Below are positions 1 to 8,200 of a stretch of DNA of 54,497 bases, piece after piece. Made by a program: the position numbers and the translations under genes. Source of the stretch: Gammaproteobacteria bacterium (GTDB taxonomy: Bacteria; Pseudomonadota; Gammaproteobacteria; Steroidobacterales; Steroidobacteraceae); NCBI GenBank assembly GCA_003137095.1, contig PLET01000101.1:120849-175345 (forward strand). The letters are read 5' to 3'. A model generated the notes under the pieces. That model saw only the letters and a program-made list of their open reading frames with translations, searched no databases and was not told where the DNA came from. How positions within the stretch are numbered: position 1 is the first letter of the stretch; each line of letters starts with the position of its first letter.

Positions 1-2
1 CA

Positions 3-965
3 CCGGCACCCGCCGTGAGCGTCGCGGCGCGTCCGGCGGCGAAGGCCTTCGTGGCCCCGCCGGAGGACGCCGATCCCGCCTGGGTGCCCTTCGACGATCC
101 GGCCGAGCACGGCTTTCGGCTGCAGGTGCCGAAGGGCTGGAGGGTGGCCGGCGGCACCTACCGGTTCGGCACGGTCGACGACCCGCGCATCATGGTCGAG
201 ATGATCTCGCCGGACGGCGCCGTGCGCCTGCGCGTCGGCGATGCCGGCGTGCCGCCTTTCGTGGCGCCCAATCTCGCCTTGAAGCTGCAGGGGCTGAAGG
301 AGGGCAGCCGCTACACGCAGAACGGTGCGCAGGCCATCGTCGCCAATTACCGCAGCGGCTGGATGTTCGCCGATCTGTACGGTCAGGCGCGCTTTGCCTC
401 GTTCTGCAGCAATCTCGAGCTCAAGCAGCTGCGCGAACTGCCCTCGGTGAACGAAAACAACGGCCAATCGAAGAACACCGCGGGTGAGGCGATATTCCGC
501 TGCGAGGGTTCGGCAGGCGAGGGCCCGATGGTGGGCTTCGTGGTGGCCGAGACCCAACTGCAGCACCTGCAGGCGCTCGATGTCTGGAAAGTCGGCCCGC
601 TGTACAGCGCGCTTGCGCCGGAGAGCCTGGGAGCCGCGGCGTTGAAAATCATCCTGCACGTGAGCGGCACGCATGCCACCAGCCAGCAATGGGCCATGTA
701 TCAGCTCAAGCAGCGCGGTGTCACCGGTACCCAGGCCAATCAGGTCTTCCAGATGGCGGTCGCGCAGGAGACCCTGCGCCATCAACGATTGGACGCGCAG
801 TTCCAGCAGCAGGCCGACGGCCTGACGCAGGCGATGATGGGCGCCACCCTGACCAGCAACGTCGTCGATCACAGCAAGCGCGAGATTTGGAACGCCGGCG
901 ACTCGAACAACATCGTGAGCCCCATGGGCGCGGTGGCGAGTCTGACCGCCTACCGCAACGAATGA
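3..965 (+). CDS. Hypothetical envelope-operon protein, 5' end outside window
   Basis: The frame is open to the left edge of the window, so the gene probably begins upstream. The first possible internal start is a GTG at 15, but the residues before it (Ala/Pro-rich) look like a continuing linker. The visible part is about 320 residues with no membrane segment. It starts with a small beta-rich stretch (GFRLQVPKGW, about residue 35) that looks like a substrate- or peptide-binding module, and ends in a helical Gln-rich region. I do not recognise a family. It lies 13 bases ahead of the DUF900 hydrolase gene and shares its orientation with three following genes, so it is probably the distal part of a secreted or periplasmic protein in the same operon. 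Function unknown. Confidence 0.6.
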   Translation, partial: PAPAVSVAARPAAKAFVAPPEDADPAWVPFDDPAEHGFRLQVPKGWRVAGGTYRFGTVDDPRIMVEMISPDGAVRLRVGDAGVPPFVAPNLALKLQGLKEGSRYTQNGAQAIVANYRSGWMFADLYGQARFASFCSNLELKQLRELPSVNENNGQSKNTAGEAIFRCEGSAGEGPMVGFVVAETQLQHLQALDVWKVGPLYSALAPESLGAAALKIILHVSGTHATSQQWAMYQLKQRGVTGTQANQVFQMAVAQETLRHQRLDAQFQQQADGLTQAMMGATLTSNVVDHSKREIWNAGDSNNIVSPMGAVASLTAYRNE

Positions 966-978
966 ACGGAAGCCCCCC

Positions 979-2805
979 ATGATCGATTCCGGCCTCCTCG
1001 ACTCCGCCCGCCGCCTGCGGTTGATGGCCTGCGCACTGGTGCTGTTCGCGCCCCTGGCGGCGCACGCCCAGTCAACCGAGACGCTGCGCGCCTATCAGGA
1101 TTTCGAGACCGCCAAGGCGGCCAACCAGGTGCAGGACGCCCTGAAGCATGGGGACGAGGCGGTCAAATTCACGCAGGCCGACGGCGACAAGCAAAGCCTG
1201 GTGGAGCTGCTGCGCAGTCTCGGCGATTACGCGGCATCGGTGAACCGGGACCCGGAGGCGGTGCAGTACTACGGCCGCGCCCTGGCACTGCAGGAGACCG
1301 AGCTGGGCGCCGACCACCCGGACCTCGTGCCGCTGCTGAGTGCCATGGCGGATCTTTCCGTCAAGGACCGGCGCTACCCGGACGCCGAGGCCCAGCTGCA
1401 GCGCATCCTGGGCATCGAACGCAGCGTCTACGGTGACCGCAATGTGAACGTGACCGCCACGCAGCGCAAGCTGCGCGAGGTCTACACGGCGGCCAACGAC
1501 GCGGAGGGCGTGGCGCGCATGGACGCCGAGCTCAAGGCGCATGTGGCGCAGCAGCGCAGCCTGGGACCCCCGGCGGCACGCGCTCCGCGCTACCAGCAGA
1601 ACAACGGTTTCGCCACCGTGCGCGTGTTCTACGGCACCAATCGCGCACCGAGCGGTGATTTGAAGCCGGCGCTGTTCTACGGCGCAGCGCGCGAACGCGG
1701 CGACCTGAACTACGGCTATCTCGACGTCACCATTCCGCAGATACACGAAAAGGCGGAGCTGGAGGAGCAGCCGCGATGGGACGTGACGCTGGACGTCGCC
1801 GAGCTGCGCAAGCGCTACGTGCTGCTGTCGAACGTGCAGCCGCTGCCCAAGGACGAGTTCGCGCACCGTCTGCACGAACAGGTGGCCAAGGCGCCGGCCC
1901 CGGATGTCTTCATCTTCGTGCACGGATTCAACGTCACCTTCGAGGACGCGGCGCGGCGCACGGCGCAACTGGCCTATGACATGGATTTCGACGGTACGCC
2001 GATGATGTTCAGCTGGCCGTCCGCGGGCAGCGTGTTCTCGTATTTCGGGGACGAGGCCGCGGTCAACGACAGCGGCTACAAAATGGCCGAATTCCTCGAA
2101 ACCGTGGCCGCCCAATCCGGCGCCCGAAAGATCCACCTCATCGCCCACAGCATGGGCAACCGCGCCCTGATCGAGGCGCTGCAGACCTTCCTGTCGCGGC
2201 GCCCACCGGGCGCGCGCAGCCATCTCTTCGGACAGATATTGTTCACCGCACCGGATGTCGACAAGGACTACTTCACCGATGCCATGCAGACGCTGCGCGG
2301 CTCGGCCGACCGTGTCACCTTGTACGCCTCCGGCAACGATGTCGCACTGCGCGTATCGCAATTCTTCCACCGCGCGCCGCGCGCCGGCACCGCCGGCGAC
2401 GTCATCGTGCGTTTGCCGGATCTGGATACCATCGACATGTCAGCATTGAAGGCCGACAGGCTGGGGCACAGCTATTTCGCAAGCAATTCCGGCGCCATTT
2501 ACGACATCTTCAGCCTGTTCCTGCACGGCAATCCGCCGAAGGATCGCTGCGGCATGAACGACCGCAGACCCAACGATCCGCTGAAGGTCTATTGGTTCGA
2601 CGTCGATGCGTGCAAGGGCGACGAGTTCCTGCAGGCCGGCATCACGATCAAGCGCTACGGCGACAAGGCGCGTGAACATGCGCTCGCCAACATCTCCTCG
2701 CTGACCGATCCCTCCGAGAAGCAGGAATGGCAGCGCATATTGACGCGCATCGACGCGCTGGTCGCACCGCGCGCGTCCACGGCCGTCGCCGGCACAGCCA
2801 AATGA
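979..2805 (+). CDS. Secreted TPR / alpha-beta hydrolase (DUF900-type esterase)
   Basis: The 608-residue protein begins with a signal peptide (hydrophobic stretch ending AAHAQ near residue 31). Residues about 40-190 form tetratricopeptide-like helices with repeated tyrosine and leucine spacing (YYGRALALQETELGADHPD). From about 210 a DUF900/COG4782-type alpha/beta hydrolase follows: the opening VRVFYGTNR, the oxyanion-region block FIFVHGFNVTFEDAARR, and the nucleophile elbow AHSMGN with its serine. This family is predicted to be an esterase or lipase; the substrate is unknown. The TPR part suggests that it docks on a protein partner in the periplasm. Its stop overlaps the next start (ATGA), so translation is coupled to the following coiled-coil protein. 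Family assignment is firm, biological role is not. Confidence 0.85.
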   Translation: MIDSGLLDSARRLRLMACALVLFAPLAAHAQSTETLRAYQDFETAKAANQVQDALKHGDEAVKFTQADGDKQSLVELLRSLGDYAASVNRDPEAVQYYGRALALQETELGADHPDLVPLLSAMADLSVKDRRYPDAEAQLQRILGIERSVYGDRNVNVTATQRKLREVYTAANDAEGVARMDAELKAHVAQQRSLGPPAARAPRYQQNNGFATVRVFYGTNRAPSGDLKPALFYGAARERGDLNYGYLDVTIPQIHEKAELEEQPRWDVTLDVAELRKRYVLLSNVQPLPKDEFAHRLHEQVAKAPAPDVFIFVHGFNVTFEDAARRTAQLAYDMDFDGTPMMFSWPSAGSVFSYFGDEAAVNDSGYKMAEFLETVAAQSGARKIHLIAHSMGNRALIEALQTFLSRRPPGARSHLFGQILFTAPDVDKDYFTDAMQTLRGSADRVTLYASGNDVALRVSQFFHRAPRAGTAGDVIVRLPDLDTIDMSALKADRLGHSYFASNSGAIYDIFSLFLHGNPPKDRCGMNDRRPNDPLKVYWFDVDACKGDEFLQAGITIKRYGDKAREHALANISSLTDPSEKQEWQRILTRIDALVAPRASTAVAGTAK

Positions 2806-4265
2806 AGGCCCCGACCCGGCCGCTGTGCTGCACGCTCGCGCTGTCCTTGCTGCAGATGCAGGCGGCGCAGGCGGCGAAGGACACCGTGGAGGTGCGCGCG
2901 TTCGTCAATGACGCCTGCATCGTCGCCGACGAGCCGTATTTCCTGCCCGCCGCCAACAAGGACCCGGGGGACCAGGCCAAGTTCCTGCCCCTGCTCGGCC
3001 TCGTGATCGGCAAGCTCGCGCAGCTGCTCATCAATCACGAGATCCAGGGAAAGGCCAATCAGATAAAATCCGGCGCCGCGCGCAAGGACACGCATTACGC
3101 CGTCACCCACGAGATGAATCTTTACCGCGCCGATTTCGACCCGGTGCCCACCATCAGCATCAATGCCAAGCTCGGCTGCATGACCATCGTGGCGGCGACT
3201 TTCGTGAAGCCCGACAGCGCCGATTGCTCCGCTCAATACCTGCCAAAGGAGCTCACCAAGGACAGCATCGGGCAGCCGCAGGACAAATGGAAGACCTCGA
3301 GAACCGACGATTCGGTGGAGAACCAGCTGCGCCGCGCCAATATCTGCGTCGACGGCAAGACGCGTGCGGTGTACGAGGCGCGCTTCGAGGTCTCGAGCGA
3401 CGGCACGGCGTACCGCCTGAAAGACGCCGGCTACCGCATCAATTCGCTGCTGACCACCACGGACAAGGGCGCTTCGCGCGCCACCTTGTACACCTTGAAG
3501 ATCACCCATCCCGGCGCCGCCGCCGACCAGCCGGAGATCCTCTCGAGCGCCTGGGTCAACCTCGGCACGGTCACGGCCGGCGCGCACTCGAGCGGTTCCG
3601 GGGGCGATGCCGCGCCCTGGCTGAAAGTGCCGCCGCTGACGGTGGAAGCGCGGCGCGCCTACGAGGACAAGACCCGGATTCATCAGGACGTCGCCGGTGA
3701 GATCGAGGCATTGAAGCGCGCGCTGACGCGCAATCAGCGGCTGCTGACCGGGCTGGACAAGCGCATCGCCGCCGCCGATGGCGACGTGGCGGAAGGATTG
3801 AGGGCCGAGCGCACCAAGACCGCGGTACAGATCCAGGCACAGGGAGCCGAACTGGATGCACGCAACGCGGAATATCAGGATCTGCCGCGCACGAGCCTCG
3901 AATTCATGCCGGTGACCATCGAGGTGGGCGTCACCGAAACCGAATCGGAGAAAAAGGCGAAGCTCGCGCTGGCGGAAATCATCGGCGGCAACAGCGACCT
4001 GGTCGCCTCGGCGGTGGGAACCGACGTCACCAATTTCGTTTCCAAGTCGGTGCAGGCCGGCGACATCGTGACGGAGCCGGAGGCCGCGAATCCGGCTGCC
4101 GAGCTGGAACGCGCGCGGGCGCGCTACTACGATGCGCTGATCGAGGCGCAGACCGCCGCCGGCAGCGGCGGCGAGGACAGCGCGAGCGTGCGGCGCAAAC
4201 TCGCAACCGCCAAGGACAAATACAACGAGGCCAGACGATCTTTGGGACTGGAGCAAATCACATGA
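2802..4265 (+). CDS. Secreted coiled-coil protein of unknown function
   Basis: I place the start at the ATG overlapping the preceding stop (ATGA). This gives 487 residues with a clean signal peptide (MKAPTRPLCC... ending QAAQAA, cleavage near residue 24). A longer in-frame start at 2727 would lie inside the upstream gene and would hide the signal. The N-terminal half contains several cysteines and beta-rich segments. Residues about 285-350 are a charged coiled coil (EIEALKRALTRNQRLL). The C-terminal third is Ala/Glu-rich and helical. I recognise no named domain. Coupling on both sides to a secreted hydrolase and an OmpA-like protein suggests a periplasmic or outer-membrane assembly with those two proteins. 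Confidence 0.75.
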   Translation: MKAPTRPLCCTLALSLLQMQAAQAAKDTVEVRAFVNDACIVADEPYFLPAANKDPGDQAKFLPLLGLVIGKLAQLLINHEIQGKANQIKSGAARKDTHYAVTHEMNLYRADFDPVPTISINAKLGCMTIVAATFVKPDSADCSAQYLPKELTKDSIGQPQDKWKTSRTDDSVENQLRRANICVDGKTRAVYEARFEVSSDGTAYRLKDAGYRINSLLTTTDKGASRATLYTLKITHPGAAADQPEILSSAWVNLGTVTAGAHSSGSGGDAAPWLKVPPLTVEARRAYEDKTRIHQDVAGEIEALKRALTRNQRLLTGLDKRIAAADGDVAEGLRAERTKTAVQIQAQGAELDARNAEYQDLPRTSLEFMPVTIEVGVTETESEKKAKLALAEIIGGNSDLVASAVGTDVTNFVSKSVQAGDIVTEPEAANPAAELERARARYYDALIEAQTAAGSGGEDSASVRRKLATAKDKYNEARRSLGLEQIT

Positions 4266-4897
4266 TCGAGCATCATCTTCCGCGCGGCCTTCCGCCCTCA
4301 TTCCGCCAGCGCCTGCTGCAGCTCTGCCTGGCCGCCTTCGCGGCCGCGCTTCTGCCGCTGCCGAGCCTGGGCGCCGATCCGCCGCCGGAGCCTTCCCAGC
4401 CCGTCATGACCGAACAGCAGATCCTGGACGCGCTGCATCCGCAGGCCAAGGCTGCGCCCGCGCATGCCAGGACGCGCGGCCTGTCGCGCATGCCGGACGA
4501 TGCGACAACGCCCGCGGCCGGCCAACACGCCGCCGCCCAATCGGCCGCCGGTCAATCGGTCAACCTGAACATTCCCTTCGAAAGGAATTCGAGCAGGCTG
4601 CAGCCGCAGGCCGTCGCGCAGCTGAAACTACTGGAGTCGGCGCTGAACTCGCCCACCGTCGGCAAAGACCGGTTCATGGTGGCCGGCCACACCGACGCCA
4701 AGGGCAGCGCACCGTACAACAAACAGCTGTCGCTGAAGCGCGCCGAGGCGGTGAAGCGATTCCTGGTGACGAACGGCATGGATCCGAAGCGGCTGGATAC
4801 GGCCGGTTACGGCTCCGAACAACTGCTCGCGCCGGACCGGCCGGAGGACCCGAGCAATCGCCGCGTGGAGATCCGCGATCTGGGCGAATCACCCTAG
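4262..4897 (+). CDS. OmpA-family peptidoglycan-binding protein
   Basis: The 211-residue protein has an N-terminal signal or anchor (LCLAAFAAALLPLPSLGA, to about residue 39) and an Ala/Pro linker. A C-terminal OmpA-like domain covers about residues 98-207. Visible hallmarks are IPFERNSSRLQPQA, the AGHTDAKGS turn, LSLKRAEAVKRFL and the closing SNRRVEI, which together form the diaminopimelate-binding fold. It should tether the products of this operon to peptidoglycan in the periplasm. Its ATG overlaps the preceding stop, so it is translationally coupled. After it comes a gap of about 360 bases before the two-partner secretion genes, so it probably ends the operon. Confidence 0.9.
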   Translation: MIEHHLPRGLPPSFRQRLLQLCLAAFAAALLPLPSLGADPPPEPSQPVMTEQQILDALHPQAKAAPAHARTRGLSRMPDDATTPAAGQHAAAQSAAGQSVNLNIPFERNSSRLQPQAVAQLKLLESALNSPTVGKDRFMVAGHTDAKGSAPYNKQLSLKRAEAVKRFLVTNGMDPKRLDTAGYGSEQLLAPDRPEDPSNRRVEIRDLGESP

Positions 4898-5258
4898 AAG
4901 AAGCGGAGAATCCCGCCTCAGCAACGATGCAGGAACGACGGCTTGGTGCTGGAACTCAGTCGCGCGGTTCGGTAGCGTGAGCGGATCGTCTGGTGCTACG
5001 ACCCCTTACTTCTTTACCCTCATGGGTTTGGCGCGCTCAAGGATCCCCTCATTGAGGTGACGCCTTACACGACGATGTGACGCGGATCACAATAATCCGC
5101 TGACCGTGTGTGCCGCGTCGCACGTTTGCGACGAATGTCATGGGCGGCCCCCTGCCGCGATGGCCGCATTACTTATTGTGCCAATTCCGTCACTTTTTGC
5201 CGCGCGCCGGCGGCGTAACTTCACTGCCCGAACAAACTGATCGAGGCAGCCGGCCAAA
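4898..5258. other. Intergenic region, 361 bp, upstream of tpsA
   Basis: No open frame here looks like a gene. The region separates the OmpA-like operon from the two-partner secretion pair and must carry the tpsA promoter. A CRP-type palindrome is the only clear element. I see no convincing -35/-10 pair and no strong terminator hairpin after the OmpA-like gene. Confidence 0.7.
5076..5091. promoter_or_regulatory. CRP/Clp-type binding site
   Basis: The sequence TGTGA-CGCGGA-TCACA has both pentamer halves of the CRP consensus intact with the standard 6-base spacer. It is centred about 175 bases before the tpsA start codon. In xanthomonads the CRP homologue Clp responds to cyclic di-GMP and controls adhesins, which would suit a surface protein. 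The match is seen directly; occupancy and regulation are inferred. One exact site of this kind can arise by chance in a 54-kb window, but its place in the long intergenic gap before a surface protein favours function. Confidence 0.55.
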
Positions 5259-8200
5259 ATGAATCGAATTTATCGTCTCGCGTGGAATCGCTCCCTGGGT
5301 TGTTTCGTGCCGGCGTCCGAAGTGACGCGCGCCCGGGGCAAGGGAAAGACGGGTCGATCGAATCGCAGCATCTACGGGGCCAAGCGCGGCGCCGCCGCCG
5401 CGCTCGCCGCCGCCGCCGCGCTGACAATGAGTCCGCTGCTCGCCAGAGCCGGGCCGACCGGCGGCCAGATCGTATCCGGCAGCGGCAATATCACGCAGGC
5501 CGGCACCACCACCACCATCGATCAGGCCAGCCAGAATCTGTCCCTGAACTGGGCCAGCTTCAACATCGCACCGCAGGAGTCCGTGAACTTCGTGCAGCCG
5601 TCGGCCGCTGCGATCGCGATCAACCGCATCTTCGACACCAATGGCACGCAGATTCTCGGCCATTTGAACGCCAACGGGCAGATTTTTCTGATCAATCCGA
5701 ACGGCGTCCTGTTCGGCAGCGGCTCGCAGGTGGACGTCGGCGGGCTCATCGCCACGACCTTGGATGTGAGCGGCGCGGACGCCGGCAATTCGAAAGTGTT
5801 CTCCGGCAGCGGTTCCGGCAGCGTCATCAACGCCGGAACGATCACGGCGGCGAGCGGCGGCTATGTGGCGCTGCTCGGCAATCACGTCGGCAACCAGGGC
5901 ACGATCAGCGCCCGCTTGGGCACGGTCGCGCTCGGCGCGGGCAGCGCCGTGACCCTGACCTTCAACGGCAACGATCTGGTGGGCATGCAGGTCGACCAAA
6001 GCGTCCTGCACAGCCTGGCTGAGAACGGCGGCCTGGTGCAGGCGGACGGCGGCCGGGTGATCATGACGGCCGGCGCGAAGAGCGCGCTGCTCGCCAGCGT
6101 GGTCAACAACACCGGCGTCATCGAGGCGCGCACGGTGAACGATGAGGGCGGCGTCATCACGCTGCAAGGCGGCATGACCGCCGGCAGCGTCGAGGTCGGC
6201 GGCACGCTCGATGCGAGCGCGCCGAACGGCGGCAACGGCGGTTCGATCGAAACCTCCGGCGCGCACGTGCAGGTCGCGGACGGCGCCAAGGTCACCACGG
6301 CCGCCGCCACGGGCCTGTACGGCAGCTGGCTGATCGACCCACAGAACTTCACGGTGGCGGCGGCCGGCGGCGACATCACCGGCGCGGCGCTCGGCGCCGA
6401 ACTCGCGGGCGGCAACATCACCATCGACAGCAGCGCCGGCGCCACCGCCGGCGCCGGCAACATCAATGTCAACGCCGCGGTCACCTGGGCCGCGAACAAC
6501 CGGTTGACGCTCACCGCGGCCAACAACGTCAACGTCAATGCCACCATCACGGCGAGCGGCAATGGCGCCGGGCTCACCCTCAATCCGAACACCACCAATG
6601 GCGGTAACGCGGCCAGCGGCACCGGCACGTTCATACTTGGCGCCGGCGCGGCCATCAATCTGACGGGCACGGCGCCGAGCCTGATCATCGGCGGGGTGAC
6701 CTACACCGTGATCAATGCCCTGGGCGCGCCCGGCAGCGTGACCGGCACCGATCTGCAGGGCATCAACGGCAACCTGGCCGGCGATTACGCCCTCGGCAGC
6801 AACATCGACGCCACGGCGACGGCCACCTGGAATGCCGGCGCCGGATTCACCCCCTTGGCCGCGACCTTTCCGTATTTCACGGGGGTATTCGACGGGCTGG
6901 GCCACACCATCACCGGCCTCACGGTGAATCAGACGACCAATTTCGACGGCCTGTTCGCGCAGGTGGCCATGGGCGGCGTGGTGCAGAACGTGACGCTCGC
7001 GGGCGGCGGCATCAGCGGGCCGAACAGCGTCGGTGCGCTGGTGGGATACAACGCCGGCTTGGTCAACAACAGCACTTCCTCGGCCGCCGTCACCGGCGCC
7101 GCGAACGGCAACAATGTCGGCGGACTGGTGGGCGCGAACGATGCCGCCGGCACCGTCAAGAACAGTTCCTCCTCGGGCACGGTGGGCGGCGGCGGAACTC
7201 ACGTCGGCGGCCTCGTGGGCGCCAACTACGGCGCCATCAGCCTGAGCAATGCCAGCAGCAATGTGACCGCGGCCGCCGGCTACGTCGGCGGCCTGGTGGG
7301 CTACAACTTGGGCACCATCGCCAACAGCTTCGCCACCGGTACGGCGACGGCGACCATCGGCGGCAATGCCGGCGGCCTCGCGGGCGCGAATTACGGCACG
7401 GTGAGCGGCAGCTATGCCACCGGCGTCGTGACCGGCACCGGCGGCCTCAATACCGGCGGCCTGGTGGGCGTCAACGGCGTCAATGGAACCACCGGCGCCA
7501 TCAACACCAGCTATGCCACGGGCAACGTCAACGGCGGCGATCGCACCGGCGGCCTGGTGGGCTACAACGACGGCGGCAGCATCACCACCAGTTATTACTC
7601 GACCGGCGCGGTCAACGGCGGCCACTATGTCGGCGGCCTGGTGGGCGAGAGCACCAGCGCCATCAGCAACAGCTACGCCACCGGCTCGGTCACCGGCACG
7701 GTCGGCGACGTCGGCGGATTGGTGGGGTACAACTACGGGGGCACCGTCACCCGCGGCTATGCCACCGGCACGGTGATGGGCGCGAGTTATGTGGGCGGCC
7801 TGGTGGGCGTGAGCACCGGGACCATCAGCCAGAGCTATGCCACCGGCAATGTCACGGCCTCCAATTTGACGGCTGGCGGCCTGGTGGGCGTCAACGGCGC
7901 CGTGATAGCAATGACCCCGTTCCCGGGTACGATCACCAACAGCTATTCCACCGGCGCCGTCAACGCCGGCACCAACTACGCCGGCGGCTTGGTGGGCTAC
8001 AACGACGTCAACAGCACCATCGCCACCAGCTACGCCACCGGCGCCGTGACCACCGGCGGCGCCAACATCGGCGGACTGACGTCGTTCAATGCCGCCGGCG
8101 GCACCGCGACGGGGAGCTTCTGGAACACCACCACCACGGGCCAGGCGACCTCTCCCATCGGCGTCGGCATGACCACGGCGCAAATGCAGACCCAGGCCAA

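Noticed and set aside
2655..4301. 548-codon minus-strand frame opposite the coiled-coil protein gene
   Set aside because: It is His/Arg/Gly/Leu-rich with no domain; the plus-strand gene has a signal peptide and ATGA coupling on both sides.
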